Below are positions 16,662-24,825 of a stretch of DNA of 64,000 nucleotides, piece by piece. How positions within the stretch are numbered: the first letter of the stretch is position 1; every line of letters starts with the position of its first letter. The DNA comes from Dyadobacter diqingensis (lineage in GTDB: Bacteria > Bacteroidota > Bacteroidia > Cytophagales > Spirosomataceae), in assembly GCF_024220585.1 (NCBI RefSeq), contig NZ_JAMXKF010000010.1:124359-188358 (forward strand), read 5' to 3'. The notes beneath the pieces are model-generated. The model did no database searches. It was not told the origin of the DNA and worked only from the letters and a program-made list of their open reading frames with translations. The position numbers and the translations under genes were made by a program.

Positions 16662-18692
16662 TTATAAGATCGTGAGTTTGATTAAAAAGCGGTCTGTGGA
16701 AACGGGTGTGTAAATGCCCAGGGAGCCATCAAACATAAAGGCGTTGGCGGCTTCGGTGTTTGCAAATACGATCGTTTCGCTCTTGTGCAGCACACCGTTT
16801 TTATAGATTTCTACTTTGATAGTCTGGCCGGCGTTGCCATAAATGTAATAATACCAGTTGCTCTCAACGGGAAAGTCCAGATCGTTGCTGCCGGTCGGGA
16901 AAATGTAGGGCGCTGTTTGTCCCTGAAGAGCCTGAATGTTCCCTTTATCTGCTCCGGATTCAGTAAGATGGTACACGCCAATTTTTGCCGGCATATTGGA
17001 ACGATAATGAAATTTACCGGCCGGCACGTTCCAGGCGTAGTTTTGTGCTACTGCACAGCTGCCGTAGGTATTGGCGTAGTCCTGCGTATTTAACCGCTTC
17101 CATTCTGCTTCGGCGAGTGCGTCACTTAATCCGAGTTTTTCGCCGCCAAAAGTCCCGGCTGGCACTGTGATCACAGCCTCCATGCCGTCTTCTCCGACCG
17201 CACAGTTGCTTTTTACAAATGTTCCCTTCCTGGTAATAGCAGCATTAGGAAAAGGGGTAGACCCTTTAATAACGCCCGGATCCGGAGACGGAGCAATGTA
17301 ATCTTTGTCTCCTTCGACGTTGGGTTTTTGTGTAAGCGGTACAACGTCGAATCCGTTATCCGTGAAGTATTTGCGCAGGCCGGCCGGTTTTACCAGTCCG
17401 GTCCTCTTGCCGTAAGCATCCAATAAATAAACGTTTCCAACACCGCGCCAGGCTGTGGGGCGGGAGGGAAGGGCGGCAACCGGGGCAAGCGTGCTAAAAT
17501 TAATATCCGAATAGGTTCTTCTGAACTGGAAAGATCGTTCAATCAGCCCCGGATCATCGTCGCGGTATTTGATATTGTCGTTGATCAGGTTTAAGGCTTC
17601 ATATCCCCAGGGCGTATCTTCCAAAACGCATTCTGAAAGCATCAGCTCGCGCATGTAATTCAGGTAAACTTCCTGATTTCTGTCAAAGAAACCCGTAGAT
17701 ACTTCAACCCCCGAATTCTCCTGAACGGAGATCACGGCAAGCTCTGAGTAGTCAAGCCCTTTACCGGTCTCTCGTTCTTTAACCGCTGTGTTTTTTGTTA
17801 CATCACTTTCTTCCGTGCTTTTTCCAAGCAAGCGGAGCGTGTCAAAACCTCCGAAACTGTTAGAAAACAGGACAAACCGCTGGTAAGGGTATTTTTTACG
17901 GTCAATATTAAATGTCCGGACCTGAGTGAAGCGCAAAAGGTTTTCGTCTGACAGCCATACCTCGTATTTTACGATATCGGCAGCAGTCAGTCCCAGGGCA
18001 ATCGGTCCGACCGGTGAGCAAACAACCTGGAAGGAAAGTACACCCTGGATGGATTTCTTGGTAAATACTGATCTCACACCGTTAGAATACGTAACACGTA
18101 CGCGCAGATTGATCTGAGCGGGCAAGGGCGACATATTCATCAGGAAGTACAGATATTCCTCCTGAATCGGGCTGATCAGCTTTTCTTTGGGCTGCCAGGT
18201 TAAAAACTGCATGGCCGAAGGCTGGAACCTGGAAAAGAAACGATGCTCGTAAGAAACAAAATTACGCAGTGCCAGGCCGGCACGCATGGCCACGCGGCTG
18301 TTAAGGAGCTGGTTTTTGATAGCCGGCTCTATGATTTCACGCAGCTGGTACGGTGTGGTAAGGCTTGCGATGACAGACATGTACGCCTGACTTTTTTCCG
18401 GTTTGACCAGGTTCATTTTGCCGGAAAGCATTGATTCGATCCGGAAGGTGCATCCTTCAAATATCTGAGCGCCATCGCTGACTTTGGCGGGTTTTTCGCG
18501 GCCTTCCAGGCGGATCAGTTTAATAAACTCGGAGGCCTGTGGGTATTCGGGAACTTCAACATCCAGATAATAGCGCAAGCCGGCACGTTCCGGATAAGTA
18601 GCTGGATCCGCAGCCTGTACAATGTGCTGCACTTCATTACGCACCATATCGACATCAAGCCAGGAAAGGCCTGTTTTTTCAAAATCAATCAT
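16662..18692 (-). CDS. Large tail-associated protein with a DUF5977-like domain, 676 aa
   Basis: The first 430 residues are a beta-rich region with no motif I know. At about 487-545 there is a segment with TRKGTFVKSNCAVGEDG, then VPAGTF, then ADAxAE-like spacing and DYANTYGSC. That is the pattern of DUF5977, a small Cys-containing module usually found repeated in large Bacteroidota surface proteins. The C-terminal 120 residues look like a lectin-like beta domain. The domain mix suggests a tail-tip or adhesion protein. The DUF5977 assignment is from pattern memory. Confidence 0.65.
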   Translation of the reverse strand: MIDFEKTGLSWLDVDMVRNEVQHIVQAADPATYPERAGLRYYLDVEVPEYPQASEFIKLIRLEGREKPAKVSDGAQIFEGCTFRIESMLSGKMNLVKPEKSQAYMSVIASLTTPYQLREIIEPAIKNQLLNSRVAMRAGLALRNFVSYEHRFFSRFQPSAMQFLTWQPKEKLISPIQEEYLYFLMNMSPLPAQINLRVRVTYSNGVRSVFTKKSIQGVLSFQVVCSPVGPIALGLTAADIVKYEVWLSDENLLRFTQVRTFNIDRKKYPYQRFVLFSNSFGGFDTLRLLGKSTEESDVTKNTAVKERETGKGLDYSELAVISVQENSGVEVSTGFFDRNQEVYLNYMRELMLSECVLEDTPWGYEALNLINDNIKYRDDDPGLIERSFQFRRTYSDINFSTLAPVAALPSRPTAWRGVGNVYLLDAYGKRTGLVKPAGLRKYFTDNGFDVVPLTQKPNVEGDKDYIAPSPDPGVIKGSTPFPNAAITRKGTFVKSNCAVGEDGMEAVITVPAGTFGGEKLGLSDALAEAEWKRLNTQDYANTYGSCAVAQNYAWNVPAGKFHYRSNMPAKIGVYHLTESGADKGNIQALQGQTAPYIFPTGSNDLDFPVESNWYYYIYGNAGQTIKVEIYKNGVLHKSETIVFANTEAANAFMFDGSLGIYTPVSTDRFLIKLTIL

Positions 18693-18744
18693 AATTCAGT
18701 ATAAAATTTTGTTCCGGAAGTTGATATCTACCAGGTGATCCAAA

Positions 18745-19332
18745 TTATCGATCTTTTAAAGCTTTGGCGACCGTATTTAATACGGCTTTTGCTGCGGCTG
18801 CCTGAATGTTCATTTCAATTTCGCCGTAAAACTCGCGCATGTAGTTTTTGATATACCAGCCTTTGCCCTTCCGCATGACGATCGGCTGATTAATCCGTGA
18901 CTTGGCAATAGCCCAGGCGATGCGCCAGGCGACCTGTTCTTTTTCCACCGGTCCGCGTCGACCTTTTAATTGAAGGTCGGTAAAGGGTGTATGTTTGGCC
19001 CGGTTTGTTCCTGTGCCGTTCAAAATGTTATCGGCAAAATCCTTCATAGCCCAGACAGATGCGCGTTTGGTGTACGTCATGGTTTTCAGGTCATTGAAAC
19101 GGCCGTACATTTCAAACTGCATGGCCACCTCGGTCATCCAGGCATTGTTGTTTTGCCGCACTTCACGGAAAAGAGAGCTTTTTAGCTTCCCGGTAAGTTC
19201 CAAACCTTCGTCTTCCAGTTTTTCCTGCAACGCCTTCAGACCTTGTCCGGATATCTGGTTTGTAATCTGGCCGACAACAAACCAGATCGTGTCATAGTCG
19301 ATATCATCATTCCAGTTTAACGGCTCGCTCAT
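18745..19332 (-). CDS. Possible tail-completion (head-tail) protein, 195 aa
   Basis: The protein is helical and basic, with LKSSLFREVRQNNNAWMTEV in the middle and a helical C-terminus ending in NIQAAAAKAVLNTVAKALKD. The overall look and gene position resemble the HK97 gp10-type tail-completion family, but I see no diagnostic motif. It overlaps the preceding gene by 4 bases. Confidence 0.6.
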   Translation of the reverse strand: MSEPLNWNDDIDYDTIWFVVGQITNQISGQGLKALQEKLEDEGLELTGKLKSSLFREVRQNNNAWMTEVAMQFEMYGRFNDLKTMTYTKRASVWAMKDFADNILNGTGTNRAKHTPFTDLQLKGRRGPVEKEQVAWRIAWAIAKSRINQPIVMRKGKGWYIKNYMREFYGEIEMNIQAAAAKAVLNTVAKALKDR

Positions 19333-19808
19333 ACTCCGATCTGGCTGTTAGTGTTTGTAATGATGGTGATGATCACATACTGACCGACGCAGTTGTCAGA
19401 ACCGTATTCAAAGGGCGCGATTTTGTACGAGAGCTTTTCGATCCGGAACATTCCGGCCTTGCTGTCCCGGCGCAGGTATTTAATAAAACGCCAGGCGGCC
19501 AGCTGAGCAAGTTTGTACTTCTCGATTTTTGAAGCGACAGTGTCATCGGTGGTATACAGGAAAGCAAAGGCCAGATCCTGTCTGGCTTCAAAGTCGTGCA
19601 TGCCGTTATCGTCTCCGGAGATCATGGGCATAAGCATCGCCATCGCCGGATAAGAAAATGCATCGGTTTTAGCTTCTGCGTCAAATCTCTCCATTTCGAA
19701 GGGATTATTACCGATCTCCAAAACATACGTGTTGATTTCGGGATCCTTTTCAACGAGGTCGGCGAAATAGGCTTCCAGGCTGACAATATCAGATGAGAGT
19801 CGCGTCAT
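19329..19808 (-). CDS. Hypothetical connector-region protein, 159 aa
   Basis: The protein has a mixed fold and ends in a beta strand (YVIITIITNTNSQIGV). It overlaps its neighbours on both sides (1 base and 4 bases), so it is translated as part of the connector gene run. In phages with this order such genes often encode neck or tail-terminator proteins. The function is inferred. Confidence 0.65.
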   Translation of the reverse strand: MTRLSSDIVSLEAYFADLVEKDPEINTYVLEIGNNPFEMERFDAEAKTDAFSYPAMAMLMPMISGDDNGMHDFEARQDLAFAFLYTTDDTVASKIEKYKLAQLAAWRFIKYLRRDSKAGMFRIEKLSYKIAPFEYGSDNCVGQYVIITIITNTNSQIGV

Positions 19809-20017
19809 TATAAATTTATTTTACCCCAGTACGCATCCCAGATCCAAGTGAATTTAAACCAGGCTGCCCGAAACGATTTGTGGTTCCAGGCGTGGCCGAT
19901 ACACCTGTAGGCGGTAATAGGGGAGATGAAAAAGAAAACTGAAAACTTCACGACGATGACGGATTGATAGCCAAGCCAATGAAGCAGCTGTATGAAAAAT
20001 AAAAACAGTGATTTCAT
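19808..20017 (-). CDS. Small hydrophobic protein, 69 aa
   Basis: Residues 1-35 are strongly hydrophobic (SLFLFFIQLLHWLGY and VIVVKFSVFFFISPI), predicting one or two membrane segments, followed by an aromatic, basic tail. The stop overlaps the next start as TAATG. It sits directly after the portal gene. Holin-like behaviour is possible but unsupported. Confidence 0.6.
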   Translation of the reverse strand: MKSLFLFFIQLLHWLGYQSVIVVKFSVFFFISPITAYRCIGHAWNHKSFRAAWFKFTWIWDAYWGKINL

Positions 20018-21322
20018 TTATTGTGCGTTAGATGTTGCAGCCTGTTTACCGGTTGGGTTTTGGTCCAGGGTGGTCATCTCGATATCTGTAAATTGAAAAG
20101 AGACTTCATCCAGGTCATAACCCATGGCTTCCAGCGCCTGGTCCAGGCCTTGTTTTAAAAGACGGCGGTAGCTCGGTGTCATGTAGCGGACCTGAAACAT
20201 CACCGAGTGCATTAATTCGGAGCCGCTGCCGCCAAGTTTATCCCCTTCGGCTATACCGGCAAGCGATGGGAGGATACCGTGTCCCTGGGCCTGTTTTACG
20301 CCGGCTTGTTTGATCAGGTTCATGTAGGCATCGTCGGTCATTTTGTTTTCGATCGGCGTGACCTTGATCAGCTTGCGTTCTTTGCCTGCATCGCCCATCA
20401 GGTTCCCGATCAGTACCAGAGCTTTGTCTGCGTTTTTGACTCCGGATAAATAGTCGTCCATTTTCGACATGAACTTATCTTTCCGATCATTCACCAGTTT
20501 CATGATGGCTTCGTCGTTAGGGTCTTCACCTTCCATTAGGAAGTAGCTTTCATCGATCTCGATCAACAGTTTTAAGTTGTAGCCATTGATCAATCCAGAA
20601 AGGTGGTATTCAGGCGTGAGGTTGTCAACCTTTGTCCAGGTCTTGGTTCCCCACCAAAGTCCTTGGGTATAAAAGTCGGATCCGATCTGGGACTTTTTAA
20701 GTACCATCACCGATTCCGGATAAGCCGTTGGATTCTCGATGTCGAAAATCGGGACCGAAACCGTATCCGCTTTTCTGATTGCACGGGTTGTGCCGAAGTA
20801 GGGATTGATCAGTACACGTTCAAGCTGCTTTCCCTTTTCCGGTTTTTGAAAACGGACCTTGTTGGGCTGGATCGTCTCCAGTAAAACTTCACCGTTATCC
20901 TGGATAGAAAACCGGACGAAGGCAATCTCGGCAAAGGCCAGGCTCAGTGCTGCCAGTTCCAAGTATTTGGAGAAAACCTGCTTTCTTCTGAACCACTTTG
21001 AAAGCACAGTGTCTTTAACAAGTTTCCGGATTTCCTTGCCTTCCTCGTTAATGTCGACAGACATCAGCTTCACGTCAGCGCCCAGGATAAATTCCTTTGC
21101 CTGGTCCATCAAACGCGGTTTTGTAGGAGAATTCCAAACGAGTTGCAGCAGCTGCATCGCTTCGTTGTCGTTGGCTCCCCATTTTACCCAGTCAAAATCC
21201 GAGGATCCAGAGTTTGAATAGGGCGTGGGCTGATTGGTAATGACATCGATCGTGGGCGTTACGATCGCAATGTTGTTGGATTTAGACAGGTGGTATAAAT
21301 TATTCTCGATTCTCTTAACCAT
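20018..21322 (-). CDS. Portal protein
   Basis: The protein has 434 aa and lies between the terminase genes and connector genes, the usual portal position. The region with KVRFQKPEKGKQLERVLI and a long central helical part, then LMGDAGKERKLIKVTPIE and ILPSLAGIAEGDKLGGSGSE near residue 350, is typical of portal proteins of the DUF935/phage-portal type in Bacteroidota phages. It forms the dodecameric DNA entry ring and docks the terminase. Confidence 0.82.
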   Translation of the reverse strand: MVKRIENNLYHLSKSNNIAIVTPTIDVITNQPTPYSNSGSSDFDWVKWGANDNEAMQLLQLVWNSPTKPRLMDQAKEFILGADVKLMSVDINEEGKEIRKLVKDTVLSKWFRRKQVFSKYLELAALSLAFAEIAFVRFSIQDNGEVLLETIQPNKVRFQKPEKGKQLERVLINPYFGTTRAIRKADTVSVPIFDIENPTAYPESVMVLKKSQIGSDFYTQGLWWGTKTWTKVDNLTPEYHLSGLINGYNLKLLIEIDESYFLMEGEDPNDEAIMKLVNDRKDKFMSKMDDYLSGVKNADKALVLIGNLMGDAGKERKLIKVTPIENKMTDDAYMNLIKQAGVKQAQGHGILPSLAGIAEGDKLGGSGSELMHSVMFQVRYMTPSYRRLLKQGLDQALEAMGYDLDEVSFQFTDIEMTTLDQNPTGKQAATSNAQ

Positions 21323-21326
21323 TACC

Positions 21327-21632
21327 TCAGTAGTTTTTGTGTATGATTCTCAGCCACTCGCTTGATTTGGGCAGTTTAACGGACATAATGAGCCGGTTTC
21401 GCAATGTGAAAGCGTGATCGGCATCGCGGTCTTCCAAAAGCACAGAGCCTTTTTCAATGATATCGTAGCGTAGCTTTCCCTTCGTGCTCTTTCCTTCGAA
21501 GCGCTTTGAGGATTTGCTGCAATTGTTTTTGATGCCAAAGGTCCCGTCGACCTTTCGGTACTTCAATGCAAATCCGCTGTTACCGGGATCATGAAGCAGC
21601 CGCCAGAATGTGTCTATCGAAATTGTTTCCAT
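21327..21632 (-). CDS. Hypothetical phage protein between terminase and portal, 101 aa
   Basis: The protein is basic, with a conserved-looking core GTFGIKNNCSKSSKRFEGK and DRDADHAFTLRNRLIM. No family is recognised. Its start is 32 bases downstream of a late-motif copy, so it probably opens the portal/tail transcript. It lies 4 bases from the portal gene. Confidence 0.7.
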   Translation of the reverse strand: METISIDTFWRLLHDPGNSGFALKYRKVDGTFGIKNNCSKSSKRFEGKSTKGKLRYDIIEKGSVLLEDRDADHAFTLRNRLIMSVKLPKSSEWLRIIHKNY

Positions 21633-21663
21633 GCATCAAAGATCATGCACCGTTTTTCGGGTG

Positions 21664-21678
21664 AAAAGGACAGAAAAA
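21664..21678 (-). promoter_or_regulatory. Late-motif copy E (TTTTTCTGTCCTTTT, minus strand)
   Basis: The plus strand reads AAAAGGACAGAAAAA, 32 bases upstream of the 101-aa gene. It lies in the 241-base gap after the large terminase gene. It is one of six related sites. Confidence 0.5.
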
Positions 21679-21873
21679 GTCTTCCAATTTCTGTTTTGAA
21701 CATCTTTCTGTTAATGAGAAGGTTGTCAGTGAAAAGTGTTAGCAGGAGGCTTTAATATTCCAATGTTCCCCCTGCTACTGCGGCACCCTTTCCATTTTCG
21801 GTAATTACCGGATGAAAAAAAACGGGATATCTGAAAGGCGGTCGGTTTTTTGGACCACCTCACCACGTCCACC

Positions 21874-23403
21874 TCACAACCAGCGGATCTCGCGGATCAA
21901 AGAGGTGGTTGGCTTGACGTTCGAGTACTTGTAGTACAAGATGTAATCGAAACAATCAGACAAGTGCGTTGCATATTCTTGTTGCATCGAAGTTCCTTCA
22001 GCTGACTTGTTCTTCTTCATGTTTGATTGAATAGGAGAGTTTTGTATTGAGATGATCAATGCTTTACAAGTGTTCTGATTGATTCGAATACGAGGAAGGT
22101 TGGTTGTACTTTCAGATAGGATTCGATCAATCAAAGAGAATCGATCTTTATGTTGTGGGTTGAACTTTAACACACGTAGTTTAACCTTCCAGCCAGCTGC
22201 CTTCAACTCATCAACGACCTGGACAAAGAACGTATCATTAGAGCCGGCGCTGTCACTGTCTCCGGACGCATCACCATAGATGAAGATCTCCTTCTTTACA
22301 TGATCAGCATAATGTTCATGTATGACTAATGCTAATGTCTGCGATAAGGTCTTTTTATCCTTTGCTTGCTTGACATAGATGTTGTTAATAACCTTCAATG
22401 TCTTTACACCTTCCTGACAAATGATGGACGAGCAGATGTAATTATTAAAGTCCAGGCTTATTTCCAGCGGCTTATTAACCTCGTAGTCAGAGAAGGTAGG
22501 CAGCCAATATCCATCCTCATTTTGATTGTACTGGAAGGTGTCCGTGGTGCAATGTTTTTGCTCCTCAAAAGAAGGGTAGTAGCAGTTCGGTAATTTGTCT
22601 AGCTTTTGGTTTAAAACTTCAACCTTGAAAACCAGGGGGGATAAAGTTTCTTCCAGGTTCTTAACGAACTGCGGATGTAGGATTGGGTTATCGTAAGCGG
22701 TCCCCTCTAAATAAAAATATTTATCCGGATCCTTCTTTTGCAGCTCCTCTGTGCCGTATACCCATTGCCCCTCCTGTGTCCAGGGGTTTGAGGTGAAATC
22801 GTAAAGTGAGTTATGTAAAAACGAATCTTTGAAGCGCCAGGAATTAGCCCGGTACAAAGTAGCCATCAATATTTTTTGCACCCAGTCCGTTTTGAAAAGA
22901 GCCGATTCATCAATGAAGCCCCCGTCAAAATTGTGCCCCCGGTTAGAATCAGGCTTTTCGAAACTCAGTAGCTGAAGACAAAATCCGGAATCAAAACTGA
23001 TACAGCGCTCGTAAGATTTCGGAGCCTTGTAAGCTCGTGGCCAGTCAGGAGGCGGTTCCTTGAAAAGTACGTAGTTACCGAAAGGGTTTACCTTTTCATG
23101 GTACTCGAACCAGCCCATATTGTGCCAGGCATCCGAGGCATCGGTCAGCACGATATCAAGGATTTGCTTGAAGGTCCGGCCGGCTAAAAAGAATTTCGCC
23201 CTGGGCAACATCTTGGCGATGTACCCAATACAAACCAGTAAAATGTAGGTTTTCCCAAATGCACGGCCAGCCAACAACGTTTTGCGTTTGGCCCTGCTGT
23301 TCAGGAACATTTTCTGTTTCGTAGATGTAAAAACAATGTTTGCTTTATTTGCCAGCTGTCTCAGCCTGGTCTTCCTCAGTCTCTCTTCCGTTTCCTGTAA
23401 CAT
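21874..23403 (-). CDS. terL: Terminase large subunit
   Basis: The protein has 509 aa and is the DNA-packaging motor. The ATPase Walker A is GRAFGKT (46-52), with an Arg at the second position as in many large terminases. Walker B is GGFIDES (161-167). The C-terminal nuclease shows the expected acidic residues in ISLDFN (about 315), YGDASGDSD (about 390) and HLSDCFDYILYY (about 480). Its start overlaps the small subunit gene by 59 bases, an unusually long overlap, with no good internal start to shorten it. The packaging mode (cos or pac) cannot be read. Confidence 0.93.
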   Translation of the reverse strand: MLQETEERLRKTRLRQLANKANIVFTSTKQKMFLNSRAKRKTLLAGRAFGKTYILLVCIGYIAKMLPRAKFFLAGRTFKQILDIVLTDASDAWHNMGWFEYHEKVNPFGNYVLFKEPPPDWPRAYKAPKSYERCISFDSGFCLQLLSFEKPDSNRGHNFDGGFIDESALFKTDWVQKILMATLYRANSWRFKDSFLHNSLYDFTSNPWTQEGQWVYGTEELQKKDPDKYFYLEGTAYDNPILHPQFVKNLEETLSPLVFKVEVLNQKLDKLPNCYYPSFEEQKHCTTDTFQYNQNEDGYWLPTFSDYEVNKPLEISLDFNNYICSSIICQEGVKTLKVINNIYVKQAKDKKTLSQTLALVIHEHYADHVKKEIFIYGDASGDSDSAGSNDTFFVQVVDELKAAGWKVKLRVLKFNPQHKDRFSLIDRILSESTTNLPRIRINQNTCKALIISIQNSPIQSNMKKNKSAEGTSMQQEYATHLSDCFDYILYYKYSNVKPTTSLIREIRWL

Positions 23404-24007
23404 CCTCGTAGCTTCCGTCCTCTATTTCACGTAAAAGGTCAAGTGCATCCAAATCATCCGTGAAAATAATGTTTGGCGATACTTTAAATTTGTTGGGGTT
23501 TTCAATCTTATCCTTTTCTGTCAGTCCCTTGATCTTACCGGCCTTCATAAGGATGTTAGATGCTTTTTCAAACATTACGGCCGCCTCCTTTTCGGCTGCC
23601 GGATCGGCAACACTGACGGGCCTGCCATCTTCGTCGTAGTATAATTTGGTGGAATTGTTCACCATTGTCCTGGCTAATTCTTCCACCTTGCCGGCCATTT
23701 CTTCTAATCTGGTAGCATAGATATACCGCTGAGCCATTTTTTTTGAACTGGAAAAATTCAGTACACCGAAAATCTCCTGAGCACCGTTGACGACATTGTA
23801 AGCTTGGCTCTGGCTGAGCTGGCCGAGCGGAGCCGGGCAGTTCATAAGCAATTCAACAGCCTTCCGTTCGCTTAGTCCGTCCAGCAAATTTGTAAAAGCG
23901 AAAAAATACCGATCAAAAAGCTCTTTGTCTTTTTCTGATAGACTGGTCCCGGCCTGGACGTGATCCCGATACCTTTGAAGTTTATCCTCTTTGATAATTA
24001 ATTGCAT
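23345..24007 (-). CDS. Terminase small subunit-like protein
   Basis: The protein has 220 aa and directly precedes and overlaps the large subunit gene. A helix-turn-helix-like stretch, LSQSQAYNVVNGAQEIFG, lies at about 65-85, preceded by SERKAVELLM. A long helical part follows, and the C-terminus is acidic, as expected for a segment that contacts the large subunit. It is the first late gene, 50 bases downstream of a late-motif copy. Confidence 0.75.
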   Translation of the reverse strand: MQLIIKEDKLQRYRDHVQAGTSLSEKDKELFDRYFFAFTNLLDGLSERKAVELLMNCPAPLGQLSQSQAYNVVNGAQEIFGVLNFSSSKKMAQRYIYATRLEEMAGKVEELARTMVNNSTKLYYDEDGRPVSVADPAAEKEAAVMFEKASNILMKAGKIKGLTEKDKIENPNKFKVSPNIIFTDDLDALDLLREIEDGSYEDVTGNGRETEEDQAETAGK

Positions 24008-24056
24008 ACTCCTGAATTACTTTTTTTACAAGTTTCGGGAGTATATAATGAGAATG

Positions 24057-24069
24057 GAAGGACATGAAA
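24057..24069 (-). promoter_or_regulatory. Late-motif copy F (TTTTCATGTCCTT, minus strand)
   Basis: The plus strand reads AAGGACATGAAAA. It lies 50 bases upstream of the first late gene, in the region shared with the divergent regulator unit. Its position at the head of the late operon is the strongest argument that this motif controls late transcription. Confidence 0.55.
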
Positions 24070-24106
24070 ATATCACCTATATAGGAGCAAAATACTCTTA
24101 AATTAG

Positions 24107-24149
24107 TTTGTTTTGTAACCAAACGATTTGTAAGTTTGATTATTCAAAC
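24107..24149 (+). promoter_or_regulatory. Bacteroidota-type promoter with an overlapping palindrome
   Basis: TTTG at 24107-24110, a 20-base spacer and TAAGTTTG at 24131-24138 match the TTTG-N19-21-TAnnTTTG promoter exactly. A palindrome GTTTGA-TTAT-TCAAAC (24134-24149) covers the -7 element, and a looser GTTTG/CAAAC pair (24106-24124) covers the -33 element. This suggests repressible transcription of the 24162-24656 unit. Confidence 0.7.
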
Positions 24150-24161
24150 AACATATGATAC

Positions 24162-24320
24162 ATGGATTTATTTAATTTAAGAATGCGCCGGGCAACATTG
24201 AGGCAACTATTGCGAGACCGGTCTGAATGGATGTCCCAGGAAGAAATAGACATGCTTTTAGATCAGATAAACCTTCTGACAACAGTCATCGAAGCCCTGG
24301 AAAAAAAAGATAAAAATTAA
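24162..24320 (+). CDS. Hypothetical small helical protein, 52 aa
   Basis: ATG at 24162 (MDLFNLRMRRATLRQLL) opens a 52-codon frame ending TAA at 24320. It begins 24 bases after a consensus promoter. The protein is an amphipathic helix with leucines at heptad-like spacing (MLLDQINLLTTVIEALE), so it may oligomerise. It is cotranscribed with the 98-aa HTH gene and could be a small partner of it. Confidence 0.6.
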   Translation: MDLFNLRMRRATLRQLLRDRSEWMSQEEIDMLLDQINLLTTVIEALEKKDKN

Positions 24321-24325
24321 CCAAA

Positions 24326-24343
24326 GGAGGGTGAAAGCCCTCC
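24326..24343 (+). promoter_or_regulatory. Hairpin holding a Shine-Dalgarno-like sequence
   Basis: GGAGGG (24326-24331) pairs with CCCTCC (24338-24343) around TGAAAG. The 5' arm is inside AAAGGAGG, a perfect Shine-Dalgarno sequence, but it is about 30 bases before the next ATG (24360). Strong Shine-Dalgarno sequences are rare in this phylum, so this may be an attenuator or weak terminator between the two genes rather than a ribosome site. Confidence 0.4.
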
Positions 24344-24359
24344 ATAAACTTTATAATTT

Positions 24360-24656
24360 ATGGAAACGAAAGAAGAATTTAAAGCCAGGTTAAAAGCACT
24401 TATGGCCGACACTGACCAAATGATTAAAAATGCCCAGGCTTACCTGGTTAGTCAGGGCGAAGTAGTTGACCTGACTGAATGGCTTACGATTAAAGAGTAT
24501 TGTAAACGTTTTGATATCAAGAACACTGAAACCGTAACAAACTGGATTAATCGGGGTATAATTCCGAGCGAGAATGTTCGAGTCATTGAAGAATTCAACA
24601 ATACACGCCTGATCAAGGCAGTACCGTACCATGTTAAGTCTGCGAAAGCTGCTTAA
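24360..24656 (+). CDS. Small HTH DNA-binding protein, candidate late regulator, 98 aa
   Basis: The N-terminal 35 residues are helical. From about residue 42, WLTIKEYCKRFDIKNTETV followed by TNWINRGIIPSENVRVI has the form of the MerR/excisionase-type winged helix: a Thr/Ile-Lys-Glu-Tyr start, a recognition helix with W-I-N-R-G, then a beta wing. It is transcribed away from the late operon and sits between the early and late blocks, where phages often place late activators. Excisionase is the main alternative, as the fold is the same. Confidence 0.7.
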   Translation: METKEEFKARLKALMADTDQMIKNAQAYLVSQGEVVDLTEWLTIKEYCKRFDIKNTETVTNWINRGIIPSENVRVIEEFNNTRLIKAVPYHVKSAKAA

Positions 24657-24674
24657 TATGTTGTTTGAAAAATT

Positions 24675-24747
24675 AAACACCCTGCCGGTTTTGCTGGCAG
24701 GGTGTTTTTTGTTTAGATAGCCCCACCTTGGGGAGTTGCTATCTTTT
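24675..24747 (+). terminator. Strong terminator, followed by a second hairpin
   Basis: AAACACCCTGCC (24675-24686) pairs perfectly with GGCAGGGTGTTT (24696-24707) and is followed by TTTTG. A second hairpin follows: AGATAGC (24715-24721) with GCTATCT (24738-24744), inner CCCC/GGGG, then TTT. Two terminators in a row isolate the regulator unit from the convergent early operon. Confidence 0.88.
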
Positions 24748-24825
24748 CGATGCCTACTGGTTACCAAATTTCAATTCCCAAGATTATCTATGATCCAGAA
24801 TCCAGAACTGCCGGGGTATATATTT

